This document shows, one piece after another, positions 12,550 through 24,722 of a stretch of DNA of 64,000 nt. The DNA comes from Tilletia caries (lineage: Eukaryota; Basidiomycota; Exobasidiomycetes; Tilletiales; Tilletiaceae). The notes beneath the pieces were generated by a model that had not been told where the DNA came from, did not search any database, and worked only from the letters and a program-made list of their open reading frames with translations. Made by a program: the position numbers and the translations under genes. Position 1 is the stretch's first letter. The number at the start of each line of letters is the position of its first letter. The stretch covers positions 310,001 through 374,000 of the forward strand of contig JALUTQ010000038.1 of assembly GCA_032718865.1 (NCBI GenBank), given 5' to 3'.

Positions 12550-15500
12550 ATGCTGTTCGCGCCGTTTCGCCGTACCCTCGCTTCCCCATCTGCACTTCTG
12601 AGCCCGCGCCTGCGAACCCGTCCTCCACCGCAACCTGCCTTTCCCACATACCTCACATCTCGCACCATGGCAGACACCACCGACCCAACAGCACTCCTCG
12701 GGCCCGACGGCCAGCCCATGACCAAGAGCGCGATGAAGAAGGCCGCAAAGAACGCTGAGAAGGCCGCCAAATTCAACGCCAAGAGCGCTCTCAAGGTCGA
12801 GAAGGACAACACGACAGCTCAACAGTCGGGCGGAGCTAAGAAGGAAAAGGCCAAGAAGGAGGTCAAGGAAGAACCAAAATGGGAGGACAAGACTGTTCTT
12901 GGGGAGAAGAAGGGTGAGTAAAGTCGGCATCTTCGTCCTGCTAGGTCAATCCAGAGTCTGAAGGGTTTGTATGCGCGCCAATTTGCAGATCTCAGCTCAC
13001 CCATGGAGAACGCATACAACCCGCTTCACGTCGAGTCATCCTGGTTCCAGTGGTGGGAGAAGCAAAATTTCTACGCACCTGCCGAACCCTCTGAGTCCGA
13101 CCCTTACGACCCAGAGAAGACCTTCGTCATCCCAGCACCACCTCCCAACGTCACTGGATCACTTCACATCGGACACGCACTCACCATTTCCATTCAGGAC
13201 TGCCTGATCCGCTATTACCGTATGCGTGGGTATCGCGTCCTCTTCAACCCGGGATATGATCACGCCGGTATCGCGACTCAAGCCGTCGTTGAAAAGCGTC
13301 TGGCCAAATTCGAGGGCAAATCGCGCTACGACTACGGCCGCGAGGCGTTCCTCGAGAAGGTATTCAGCTGGAAGGACGAATACCAAGGCCGCATCAGCAA
13401 CCAGATGCGAAGACTCGGCGCGTCGTACGACTTCAACCGAGAAGCATTCACCATGGACGAAGTCCGCAGCAAGGCCGTCACAGAGGCCTTCTGCCGTCTT
13501 CACGAAGATGGCATCATCTATCGCGCCAACCGACTCGTCAACTGGTGCTGCAAACTCAACACTACGCTGTCCAATCTTGAGGTTGACCAAAAGCAACTGA
13601 ACGGTCGAACCCTAATGAACGTACCTGGCTACCCGGACAACGTCCGCATCGAGTTCGGTGTGATTGTGTCCTTCGCGTACGAGATTGAAGGGTCCGAATC
13701 GGGAGAGCGTATCGTTGTCGCCACGACCCGTCCCGAGACGATGCTAGGTGACACGGCTGTCGCAGTTCATCCCAAGGACCCGCGCTACACTCACCTGCAC
13801 GGCAAATTCCTCAAGCACCCCTTCATCCCAGATCGCAAGATCCCTATCGTTGCCGATGACATTACTGTTGACATGGAGTTCGGAACGGGTGCTGTCAAGA
13901 TCACGCCCGCACACGACCCCAATGACTTCGACTGCGGAACCCGGCATAAGCTTGAGGTTATCAACATTCTCAACGATGACGGCACCTTGAATGCGAATGC
14001 TGGACCATTTGAGGTAAGTACTGTGCAAATGTCAAGCCGGGTACTTTGATTCCATCGTGTTGACGCGTCTGGATTGCGCAAAATAGGGCATGAAGCGCTT
14101 TTTGGCGCGGCGCGCCGTGATCGACGCGCTGAAGGAAAAAGGTCTCTACGTCGAGACAAAGGACAACCCAATGACGGTCCCCATCTGCAGCCGATCAGGA
14201 GACGTCGTCGAGCCTCTTATCAAGCCGCAATGGTGGATCAAGTCCCGACCATTAGCGGACAAGGCTGTAGAGGCCGTTAAAAAGCAGGGCATGGTCATCG
14301 TTCCTGGCACCAGCGAACGCGAATTCTTCCGATGGATGGAGAACATTCAGGATTGGTGTATCAGCCGACAGTTATGGTGGGGTCACCGTTGCCCGGCTTA
14401 CTTTGTCAAGATGCAGGGCCCGGAGCAGGACGTGAGTCTGTTTAGCGATCTTCCGCATGCCTCCACTCGCAGACAACCAGCTAACAAAAGTTTGTTTCAA
14501 CGTGATTGAATTGCCAGCGTACGGACGGAAAGTGGTGGGTTGTCGGGCGAACAGAAGAGGACGCGAAGAAGAAAGCAGACGAGGTAGCGGCGGGAGCTCC
14601 TTATACTCTCGAGCAGGACGAGGATGTTCTCGACACCTGGTTCTCATCCGGTCTCTGGCCGTTCTCCATCATGGGCTGGCCGGAACAGACATCGTCGATG
14701 AAGTACTACTACCCCAACTCTCTCCTCGAGACTGGCTGGGACATCCTCTTCTTCTGGGTGGCGCGAATGATCATGCTCGGCGTCTACCTTACCGACACCA
14801 TTCCCTTCAAGGAGGTCTTCTGTCATGCCATGGTCCGGGATGCCCACGGCCGCAAGATGAGCAAGTCCCTTGGAAACGTCATCGACCCCCTCGACGTGAT
14901 CGAAGGCTGCGGCCTCGAGGCTCTGCACGAGCAGCTGCGACAGGGCAACCTGGATGACAAGGAGGTTACCAAGGCGATGGCGGGGCAAAAGAAGGACTTC
15001 CCCAAGGGCATTCCGCAGTGTGGTACCGACGCGCTCCGTTTCGCACTCTGCTCTTACACCAGTGCCGGTCGGGACATCAACCTCGACACCTTGCGGGTTG
15101 AGGGATACCGCAAGTTCTGCAACAAGCTGTGGAACGCGACCAAGTTTGCGCTCATGAAGCTTGAGGGCGACTTCAAGCCTTCCGATAGCGAGTTGCCGAC
15201 GGGCAAGGAGAGCCTCGTTGAGCGTTGGATCTTGCACCGACTAAACGTGGCTGCCGCGGAGAGCAATGCGTCTTTGCAAGGCCGCAACTTCATGGCAGCT
15301 ACCACAACCGCGTACAACTTCTGGCTGTACGAGCTGTGTGATGTCTACATCGAGGCGATCAAGCCCGTCACCGATCCCTCGGCTCAAGATCATGAGGCAC
15401 GTCGCTCGGCCCAGAACACGCTTTACAACTGTCTCGACGCAGGCTTGAGATTGCTGCACCCGTACATGCCCTTCGTCACGGAAGAGTTGTGGCAGCGCTT

Positions 15501-16169
15501 GCCACGGCGGCCGTCGGAGAAGCAAGATACGGTCTCCTTGACGGCGTATCCTACAGAGGTGAAGGAACGGTTGTTCCCTGAAGCTGAAGAGCAATGGGAG
15601 CAGGCGATCTCGACGGTGAAGACGGCGCGCGGTTTGATTGCTGAGTACGGGCTCAAGAGCAACATTCAATGTGAGTACTACGCAAAGCTCAAGGAGCCCA
15701 AAGTCCGTTCCGTTTTCGACTGTACCGACCGTTGACCCCGCCGCAATCTTCTTGCACTCACTCAGTGTTCGTGGAGAGCAAGAATGAGACTCTGTACAAG
15801 CTGCTGCAAGACCAGAAGGAGGTCCTCGTCACCCTGATCAAGGGCTGCAGCTCGATCGAGGTCACCGGCGACCCGTCCTCGATTCCCTCCGGGTGTGCGA
15901 TCGCCTCCATCTCCGCTGACGCCAACGTACACATGCTCGTCAAGGGCCAGATCAACATCGACAGCGAGCTGTCGAAGCTGGCGAAGGGTCTGGACTTGAA
16001 CCAGATCCAGCTCGACAAGATCCACGGGCTGAAGTCAAAGCCGGAGGAGTATGAGAAGATGCCGGAGGAGGTTCGGAAGCTCACGGAGGAGAAGCTTCGG
16101 ACGCTCCAGGCGGAGCGGGACGCGATCGAGTCTGCGCGGAAGAACTTTGAGAGCATTCGGGATGCGTGA
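12550..16169 (+). CDS. Valyl-tRNA synthetase, probably dual cytosolic/mitochondrial
   Basis: Charges tRNA-Val with valine. Exons 12550-12913, 12989-14013, 14087-14431, 14518-15670 and 15766-16169 join in frame. The ATG at 12667 ([11 protein letters not shown]) gives a 1057-residue cytosolic form. An in-frame ATG at 12550 adds 39 residues with seven Arg, no acidic residues and many Ser/Pro/Leu, a classic mitochondrial presequence. One gene with two starts making both forms is known for yeast VAS1. Class I signatures are present: GSLHIGHAL at about residue 139 and [10 protein letters not shown] at about 652 (cytosolic numbering). A Lys/Ala-rich N-terminal extension and a C-terminal coiled-coil arm typical of ValRS frame the catalytic, editing and anticodon-binding regions. 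Confidence 0.95.
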
Positions 16170-16859
16170 ACATTATAGACCTGCCGTCCTTGATCGTCAA
16201 ACGTCAACCCCCCATCGATCGTGGCCAATTTTCTTCGCTGCTTCACTTCTTCCAGCTTGGGCTTCTCTTCTCTAGAGTTGACTCGACGCGCGTACTGTAC
16301 TCTTCCCTACGTCTTGCGGTTCGGCACACCCTACTCGTCCTCGAAGTACCTAATTGAAATCCTGGTTACTCGCAGAGGACCCTTGTTTTGCAAGACACTC
16401 TTGGACTCACTGTAGCGACAGACCAATGATGGCAAAGAAAGGAAGAATCGGTGACATGCTCTGTTCGTACCATTGACATTGCGTTGAGAGAAGTGAAGAG
16501 CAGAGAAGACCAAAGAACAAGAGGCGGGGGCCCAGTACATGCGTGTAAGCAAAAAAGAGATTGAGGCGTGAGAGGGGAGAGCGGCCAGGGCCAGCGTGAC
16601 TGGTTCGTTAGGCGGAGGGGAAGGGAGAAGGGAGGTGATGATCAAAGATCATATAAAAAGCAGAGGTGAGAATGAGGTTGGTGTCCGGGATTTGTGTCGT
16701 AAGGCACAGGCGGGCTGGTATGCTGGGGCAGAAATGCGAAAGGGAAGAAAAGGCAGCAATCATCCTTGACATCAGAGGCGGTAGTTCCCGTAATGATGGC
16801 GGAAAAAAGGTTATTTTGAGGGGGAGAAATGGGTAGAGAGGGCTGCGTTTGCGGTCCGA
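16170..16859. other. Convergent 3' intergenic region
   Basis: Lies between the 3' ends of ValRS (+) and the hexose transporter (-). I see no gene; it should hold both 3' UTRs and terminators. Confidence 0.5.
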
Positions 16860-18710
16860 TCACTCAGTCTCGAGCTTGAGGTCGCCGCGCTTGCTGGACT
16901 GGGTAGCGCTTTCGTCGTCCTTGATGGGCGCCGACTGGCCTTCGAGATTGAAGCGACGAGCCTTGATCTCGCCGTTGGCGCGCTTGGACTGGAAGGGGGT
17001 GGCGTACGCGTACATCTCGTCAACCTCCTCGAGCGAAAGGCCCTTGGTCTCGTAGATGAACATGTAGGCGTAGAGACCACTGCAGAAGCATGTGGCAGTC
17101 CAGATGAAGAAGACCTTGGTTCCGAGGCCGGCGTAGCCACGTCCGGTGTTGACGAGGTAAGGTGTGGCGTAGCCGATACCGAAGTTCCAGAGCCAGTTGG
17201 ACGCGACACAGAGCGACAGAGCCTTGGCGCGAATGGCGAGAGGGAAAATCTCACCGCACACGACCCAGGCGGCAGGGCCCCAGGTGGAGGCGAAGGCGGC
17301 AATGTAAAGGCAGACAAAGGCGACGAGGGACTTGCCGGCTGCTGCATTTGACGCGGGCACGGCGGTACCGACGATTGCGACGATGAGCTCGCACACGGCC
17401 ATCCAGACGGCACCGACGATCAAGATGTCACGGCGGCCGATGAAGTCCATCCACCACATGCCGGGAACAGTCATGACCACGTTGACGATGTTGGAGATGA
17501 TGGTGAAGTGGAACGCGTTGCCGCCGGGGACAGCAGATTTGAAGAATGTGGTACCGTAGTAGAAGATGAAGTTGATTCCGGTGAGCTGCTGCCATGCTTG
17601 GAGGAAGACACCGGTCATGGTTCGGAGGAGGTATTTGCGCTCGTTCTTGGCGAAGCATTCTTTGTAGCTACCGGTTGAGTGCGTCAGCTCGATGTCGAGG
17701 TTCTTCTGGATCAGCTCGGCCTCGGCGATAACGACAGGGTCGTGCACCGTGCTCCCGTTGAGACGAGCAAGGGATTTAAGCGCGGCTGCGTGGTTTCCCT
17801 TCTTGATGTACCATCGCGGCGATTCTGGATGGATGGATGTGTTTGATGAGCACAAACGGAAGAGCTTGAAAAGGGACCATGTGGAGGAATACTCACCAGG
17901 AAGGAGGAAAAAGAAGACGCTGAGAATCAAGGCGAATGCAATCTGAATGGCGATAGGAACGCGGTAGCATCGGGTGTCCATGTATGAGGAAGTTGAGTTG
18001 TTGACGATGGCGGCGATGAAGAGACCGATGGTGATGGCCCACTGGTAAGCGGAGACGACGGCACCACGGATCCATCTTGGGGCGGTCTCTGATTGGAACA
18101 TGGGCACGATGGTGGAAATGATACCGACACCGAGACCGGCAACGGCGCGTCCACCTGCGAGGAGACCGATGCTTGTCGAAGCCGTCTGCATGGCGACACC
18201 AACACAGAAGACTGCCAAAGCGATCTGCATGCCCTTCTTCCGTCCGAGGCCGTCGGCAATAGGAGCACCGAGCAAGGCACCGAAGAAGGTTCCCGCGGAC
18301 AGAATCGATACGACAAGGGACTGATTGGCGGTCGAGAGATCGAAACCTGGCTCGGGAGTGGGACTGAAGTTGCTGGGAATGTTGTCATTGTAGAATGTAC
18401 CGAACTGTTGGCGGAAATATGGCATGGCCAAGATTCCGGAGATCGTGCCGGCTGTAGGAGTACGAAGAGAAGATTATCGAAGAAAGCGACGCGAAGGCAG
18501 TGGAGAAAGAGAGAATGAAGCAAAGATGCTGTCAGCACTCTCTCCGACAGAATCTGAGAACGATGACCAAACGGACTCACTGTCGTATCCGTAGAGGAAA
18601 CCACCGAAGGCGGCGGCCATGCCTACCAGGATGGCGGGGAGGGAGGCCTTGAGGCTGTCGGGCTTGTACACGGGGCCCGCGCTGGGAATCACATCGTTGA
18701 TGACAGGCAT
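16860..18710 (-). CDS. Hexose transporter, MFS sugar porter family
   Basis: Imports glucose or related hexoses across the plasma membrane. Exons 18581-18710, 17897-18451 and 16860-17824 join in frame to 549 residues, the usual length for fungal sugar porters with 12 transmembrane helices. Family motifs are visible in order: GYDTGTISG in helix 1, DGLGRKKG in the loop between helices 2 and 3, GRAVAGLGVGI, PESPRWYIKKGN closing the first half, QQLTGINFIFYYG in helix 7, GEIFPLAIRAKA, and YETKGLSLEEVDEMY after the last helix. The C-terminal tail is only about 60 residues. That argues for a transporter rather than an Rgt2/Snf3-type sensor with its long tail. Substrate range cannot be read from sequence. 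Confidence 0.93.
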
Positions 18711-18854
18711 CGTGGTGGCGGGAGTCGAGGGTTCTGCGGTTGTGGAGGGAAGAGGAACCCGAGGGATGTGATGGGAGGAGAGACAGGGAGCAGGTGAATG
18801 GTGATGAACGGGTGCGGGAGGAAGAGGAAAAGGTGTGGACGCGCCTGATAAGGT

Positions 18855-18862
18855 CTATATAT
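18855..18862 (-). promoter_or_regulatory. TATA box of the hexose transporter
   Basis: TATATATA about 150 bp upstream of the ATG at 18710. TATA-containing promoters fit a strongly regulated sugar transporter gene; this is inference from position. Confidence 0.55.
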
Positions 18863-21322
18863 ACCCTTTACCCTCCTCCAAAACTCGTCTGCACCTTAGT
18901 GGTGCCTTAGAGTCTCACTTTCCCAAGCCCATATTCTAAGCTAGCCCGTAGCCGCCTGGGGGCCCGCGCCCGCTGTTGCTGTGGCACTACCACTACTGGG
19001 CGCTGGGATGGGAGGCCTGGAGCCGCCTGGAGCTGGGGCGCGTGATGTGGGGAGGGGTATCCGGGTAAGTCAAGATGGGACTAACGAAGAGGTGGAGACT
19101 GGATCAAAAGCAATAAAGTGTAAGAAGTGTGTGGGAACACCGAAGCTAGCGCGCTCTCGCAGACTCGCAGACTCGCAGCCCGCAAGGACGCTCGCGTAAA
19201 GGCATGCTGGGCACTTTGCTACTCTTCGCCAGCGGCGAGGGACCCAGCGCCCAATAAGCCCGGCGTTGAAACTCGAAGTGGACGGAATTCGTTCGGGCGA
19301 GGGTCAAGCCGGCAGCAGGCAGCAGCTGCAGCGTTCCAAGAGACAAGTAAGAGCATCAGATATCAGAGTTCGGCGGTGCAGCGCGGTGGGTGGGAAGTGG
19401 GAGCGCGGAGAGTCCGGCCACGATATTCGGCAAATACGAAGGCCGGTTCAAGCTCACCGCCCACCTCTTTCTCCTCCCCTCCAAAGTCCAAGTCTTTCTT
19501 CCACCGGTTTCCGGCTCAGCTCCAGCTCGCTGTTCTCTTGAGGCTGACTCGCTCTGGTACCGTTTATGCTTTGCTGGGGTAATCTCATAAGAGGAGACGC
19601 ATTTACATACCCCACAGGGCCTACTTCATTTATGTAATTAATGGGCACTGGTCGCCCAGCGCTGGGCTCGAGCCTCGAGACGGTCAGGGCAGCAGCCAGC
19701 AGCGACTGAGCGGTCTGGGCAACACGATTTTTGCCGGCGTGGAAGGATGGATGGGACCTCCTTCGGTCTTTCTTCGCTTCCGTGTGGCCTGCGGGAGTAC
19801 GGAACACATGGGTGGTGGGCGCGGGGAAAGCTTTGTTTACTTGTTTCACCCGGTTAAAACTCAAAATACGGCCAGGGTGCATATTACGTAATGTCGAAGT
19901 TTCTTGTCACTCCTTCTGCTTCGAGCTCCCATCTCCCACCAGCAGTGACTAGTGACCACTATAGTAGCCGCCGCCCGCCTGACGTTTCCCTCCTTTCAGC
20001 TCGCGGACGCTCGACGCTCACTTCTGTGACCCTTTGAGCGCTGAGCAGTGATCTATCAATCCCTTCCTGGTCCCCGGGGCTGACTTGAGGATCAGCGGTT
20101 GGCCTTTCGCTCCCACCATTCACCATGGACTTGTGAGCTGCTCAAAGAGTGATGCGTGATGCGTGATGGGCGATGAAGCTTGAAGTCAACGCCTCGCCTG
20201 GTTCTCTAAGTCTTGGCCCAGCTCCATCATCCCCATTCGCGGCGACTATCCTGGGCGTCAAGTAAGCTCGCTCTGGAGCTCTAACCCTGTTCCTTGACCG
20301 TTTGAGTCCCTTCGCCAGAAGCAAGAACAGTGGCCCTACACTTCCTCCTTAGCCAAGGCGCTGAGCTGACCGCTGACACATCCTTCAGCAAGCTTCTCAC
20401 AGCATCTCATACCGCGACTTCGCGCTCTGACTTGTTTTCGGACGCGACGACGGGACACCGAGTGTGCGGATGCTTCGTTGTTTTGGCGTTGCCAACCAGA
20501 TTGAACTGAGACGCTCACCGCTTACCGCTCGCAGGGCCACATCATCATCGTACAGGCCGCCGGTGGAGATGTGTCGGTTCTGTCTCGGCGAGACCGAACC
20601 CCCAACAACGTGCTGCTGATGTGTCCATTTTCTTCTGCTTTCGAAGTCTTGTCCAGCATCCAGGCATGCGGCCGTGGTTGTCCCGGTCGCTTGGGCCTCG
20701 GTGGACGTCCACTCCTTGGCCTTATTGGACGCCAGTCCTACATATTAGATCTGCAAGAAGAGAAGCAGGGCTAAAAACAAAGGATGAGTGTAGATGAGGT
20801 GGTGAGATTCAGGCACAGATCTGGGATAATATGTATGGGATCTGCGCTCAGTTCATCTCATATTCCATCTCGTCTCAAGTGCAAAGTGCGAAGCGTGAGC
20901 CAAGGAAAGAGTGGAAGTGTGAAATGATCAGCGAACAGCACTCGTGGCTCGAGCCTCGCAGGTTGGAGGTGTTGGCCAGGGCAGGTCATCTCACATCTGC
21001 GACAAGGTCATGTAACAGTTGACGTCTGCAGGCGCAGCGGAACAAGCTGCCACGCGAGAAGTGTGGATTGATTCTGTTTTTGTCACGTGCTCTCGTCGCG
21101 TCGCGCGTCCGTAGTACTCACGACGCGCGACTCCAACACTTCCTCTTCCTCTCTTCGACGATCTTCGCTCTCTCATTTGCCCTCGCTCGCTCAGATCATT
21201 CTGACCGCAGCAGTTCTTTTTGTTCCGACGCCCCATAGATCGTCCCCGCGCTTTGTCCCTCATTTCACCTTATTCCCCCAGCCGTTTCTCTTCCACAGAC
21301 TTTCTCATTTCATCGTCTCAAG
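18863..21322. other. Long intergenic region before the DIRS element
   Basis: About 2.4 kb with no supported coding region. Its right part must include the 5' end of the retroelement that follows. I compared it with the region after the element (26268-27195) and saw no clear terminal repeat. Confidence 0.4.
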
Positions 21323-22789
21323 ATGGCCGAGGGCGGTGATGGCGCGGCTTCTTCCGGCCCTTCCACTTCCACTGGTGGAGGTGGGGTTCTCGCTCCCCCC
21401 AATCTCCCTCCCACTTCTTCTTCTTCCTCCTCCACCCTCTCTTCTACCCAGCAGATCGTGTTCAGTTCTGAACAGTTCCAGCAGCTTTTCTCGTCCGCGC
21501 TCTGTGCATACAACAAGGGCGCCGACAAGGACGAAGGCCCCTCCTTCCCTTCCTTCAAGATCGACCACTCCTCATCGATCGGTGCATACAAGCTCTGGTT
21601 CGGCTGCCCGCTCACGATCCCCGACCACCTCGTCCGTCTCTTCAACGCTGGCTCGAATCTTCCTCTCTCACTCCTCACAGTCGCCGCAATTCGCGACTTC
21701 GGTATCAACCAACGTCGCTCCTCCTTCCACTCCAAGATGTCCGGCAAGCTCCTGGACGAGTACAACTCCTGGCATCTCCGCGACGAGTTTCTTCCCTTCC
21801 CCGAGTGGTCGCAGGCGATCCTCACCCTCATCCACCTCTTCCGTTCGGTCCGAGGCCCTCCGCCAGAGGACGAGGACATCGAGCAAGACCCGATCCACCA
21901 GCTGACGGAACACGTCCTCCACATCTCGACCCGGGTCAACAGCTACAACTGGCCGATCTTCCGGGAATACGACAAGCGCATCCGGCAGCTTCTCTGGGCC
22001 CCTCGTCCCAAGGGCGTCGGTATGCCGTTCAGTATCTCGACAATCCACGCGCAGACTCTGGACGACGCCGAGGTTCTTCTACACGGTCGTTCCGGTGCCG
22101 CCGCCGATTACGGCGCGGTTCTGAACTCTGCCTGGGCTGCGGTCGTGTCAGCTCCTCCCTCGGACATTATCCGAGTTGGCAAGAGACTCGCCGACCTCAC
22201 TCTTCCATCAGCTGCCAAGGTCTCTGCGAAGGACGACTCCTCATCCTCCAAGACCTCAACTTCTCACTCTCACACACCCAGCTCCTCCACCAACAACAAC
22301 TACGGCAGCAATGCCAATGGCAAGCGCAAGGCAGAAGATGACGGGCGATCTCAATCGCCCCAGTCGTCCTTTCGTGGCCCGCCAACCGCTCCACCCCTCC
22401 CTCGCAGCCCAATGTTCTGCATCATCTGCCGCATTGTTACGGATCGGCACATCTGGTACCTCTGCCCCGGCCCGTACCCGCAAGACCTCTACCCCAATCC
22501 TCCCGGTCAGCCTCGAGGTTGGACCCGTCGGGGTCAGTCCAAGGACCTTTGTGCCAAGTACAATGCCGGTGTCCCAGAGCCCGGTATGCTGTGCCTCCAC
22601 GGCCACTACTGCTCCCAGTGTGGCCGCGACACTTGCCGAGCCATCGACCATGGCCCTCGCGAGAACACCGGTGCTCCCAGCTCCTCGGCCACAGTCACAG
22701 TTGCGCCCACTCCCAACACCACTTCCAACCCTGTCGGATTCTCCGGCGCCGGTGACGCTCCCACAGCGCCCCCGGCCAAAGACAATTAG
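21323..22789 (+). CDS. DIRS element 1 gag-like protein with zinc finger
   Basis: 488 residues from an ATG in an uninterrupted frame. The N-terminus is a Ser/Gly-rich linker; residues about 70-290 form a conserved-looking globular region (for example YKLWFGCPLTIPDHLV). A Ser/Asn-rich spacer follows. The C-terminal part has two Cys/His-rich groups: MFCIICRIV at about residue 363 and a second at about 410-450 with the pattern LC-x2-YN-x-G, C-x2-HG-x-YCSQCG-x2-TC. The second pattern recurs in the gag-like protein of the other DIRS element in this window. It probably binds nucleic acid in the element's particle. The RT frame overlaps its 3' end. Confidence 0.8.
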   Translation: MAEGGDGAASSGPSTSTGGGGVLAPPNLPPTSSSSSSTLSSTQQIVFSSEQFQQLFSSALCAYNKGADKDEGPSFPSFKIDHSSSIGAYKLWFGCPLTIPDHLVRLFNAGSNLPLSLLTVAAIRDFGINQRRSSFHSKMSGKLLDEYNSWHLRDEFLPFPEWSQAILTLIHLFRSVRGPPPEDEDIEQDPIHQLTEHVLHISTRVNSYNWPIFREYDKRIRQLLWAPRPKGVGMPFSISTIHAQTLDDAEVLLHGRSGAAADYGAVLNSAWAAVVSAPPSDIIRVGKRLADLTLPSAAKVSAKDDSSSSKTSTSHSHTPSSSTNNNYGSNANGKRKAEDDGRSQSPQSSFRGPPTAPPLPRSPMFCIICRIVTDRHIWYLCPGPYPQDLYPNPPGQPRGWTRRGQSKDLCAKYNAGVPEPGMLCLHGHYCSQCGRDTCRAIDHGPRENTGAPSSSATVTVAPTPNTTSNPVGFSGAGDAPTAPPAKDN

Positions 22790-24722
22790 AGACGCATTCA
22801 CTTGCGTCTCAACCACCCTCCATGCAGATCACTTCCTTCATGCCATCGACTCCATGCCCCCTGCTCTCAGGGATGAATATGCATACATTCCCAACTCTAT
22901 CACCAATGGCTTCTCAATGGGCCCTCTCTCTCTCCCTTCCTCAACTCACTTCCACAAGAACCATTACAAGGAGGACCGCCAATCATCCATCGACAACTGG
23001 TTGTCGAAATCGCTTGATGCCGGGTTCATTGCTGGACCTTTCGACACGGCCCAGGTGGAGGCGGAGATTGGCCCGGTCCACGCGTCACCGCTCCAGATCG
23101 TCGACAAGCACGATGCCAACGGTCGGATCATCAAGGAAAGGATCGTCTACGACGCTTCCTACCCCAAAGCCCGACCCGGCCGACCACCACCCCCCATCCC
23201 TTCCATCAACTCCCAGATTCGGAAAGAGGACTACCCTTGCGAGTGGTTTACTGCGGTCGAGACAAAGATCTTGATTAGTACCTCTCCCTCTCCTGCTCCT
23301 TCCTCTTACCTCCCTTCTTCCTCAGCTTGGCAGCTCTGCTTGCTTGCTACCCTTGGCGCATCTGCCCTCTTCTCTTGGCGCTTCTGCCCTCGTCCCCTGG
23401 CGCATCTGCCCTTCTCTCTCTTGGCGCATCTGCCTGGCGCATCTGCCCACTCTACCCTCACACCTCCTACTCTCTACCTCGCTCTCTTCTCCTGAGCTGC
23501 TCTCTAACCTACATCTTCTCTCTCCTCTTTCTGCTCCCTTGATCTCTTCAGATCCGCTCCGCTCCTCCTCACGCACGCTTTGCTGGTTTCGACCTCAAAG
23601 ACGCTTTCCAACAGCTCGGGAACTTGCCGTCTCAACGACGCCTGTTCTGCATCAACGTCCTCGACCGCATTTACGTCTGGCTCGTCGGCATCTTCGGATT
23701 GACCTCGATCTGCGGTCTCTTTGGGGCGTGCTGCGACGTAACTTGCTTCTTCCTCGAACTCCTCTTCCCCCCTTCTCCTCACCAAGCACTACGTCGACGA
23801 CTTTCTCGTCGCCGACTTCGCCCCTCCATCTTCTCCTCACGCCGATCGGCCCTTCGATCTCATCCTACACGCGGTCCGCGAGTTCGGCTGGGAGGTCCAT
23901 CCGGAGAAGTTCTTCTCCTGGACTCGGCAGTTCACCTTCCTTGGCTTCGAGTGGGACGCCGACTCTCGCTCCGCCACTCTCACTCAGAAGAAGCAAACCA
24001 AGTTCCTTGGCAAGCTAATCGCTCTCAACAACTCTCACGACGTGTCCGAGAAGGAGGTGGCATCTGTGATCGGCTCCTGCCAACACGTTTGCGTTATCGC
24101 CACTCATCGACGCTCCAAGCTCAACGCCCTCTATCGCCTACGCAACTCGTTCATCGGCTCTCACTCTGCTACTCGTCGATATCTCGACACTGCCAGCAAA
24201 CGCGAAGTTGTGGACTGGATCCACTTCTTCCAAGCCGGCCCAGTCACTTGCTCGCTCGATACTTCCTCTTCGCTCTTCCACACTCCGGTCTTCTCCGACG
24301 CCAGCGACTTCGCTCTCGGTGTCGTCCTCGGTTGCAAGGCCCTCTCCATCCCTCTACCCCCTGACTATTGCGACCGTCCCGACATCAACATCGGTGTCGG
24401 CGAGGCCTGGGCTTTCGAACTCGCTGTCCACGCCGCGATCGCTGCTGGCGCTCGCTCCTGCGTTCTTCTCGTCCACGTCGACAACCAGGGCGTGGTCTAC
24501 GCCCTGCGTCGAGGAAGATCTCGCAATCAGCTCGTCAACGAGGTCATTGATCGCACCTCTGAGTACGCTCTCTCCTTCGACGTCGAGCTTTCGGTTCGTT
24601 ACGTCAGGTCAGAAGACAACCCTGCAGACGCTCCGTCGAGGGGGGACTCTTCAGGATACGAGCCTCTCATCTTCCCATTCGATCGCCCTTGGGAGTCGAT
24701 CCTGAACATTCGGTCATCATGA
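22780..24722 (+). pseudogene. DIRS element 1 reverse transcriptase/RNase H, disrupted
   Basis: The N-terminal part reads well to KERIVYDASYPKARPG and ETKILI near 23276. A segment of about 275 bp follows that is pyrimidine-rich and repeat-bearing, after which RT sequence resumes at 23552 (FAGFDLKDAFQQL) in another frame. Removing exactly 23277-23551 would restore the frame, but that does not have GT-AG ends. A second shift occurs at a run of six C (23767-23772); losing one C restores reading into the catalytic YVDD at about 23790. RNase H follows with SDASDFALG, HVDNQGVV and DNPADAPSRG. The stop TGA (24720-24722) overlaps the next start as ATGA. Confidence 0.8.
23353..23448 (+). repeat. Tandem GGCGCATCTGCC repeats inside the RT region
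   Basis: Four exact and one degenerate copy of GGCGCATCTGCC, spaced irregularly and mostly preceded by CTT or CCT, within the 275-bp segment that interrupts the RT frame. They are not explained by RT coding sequence. Confidence 0.75.

Noticed and set aside
18950..21000. Several open frames of 60-150 codons in the region before DIRS element 1
   Set aside because: No ATG-led frame shows domain similarity, introns or codon pattern like neighbouring genes.
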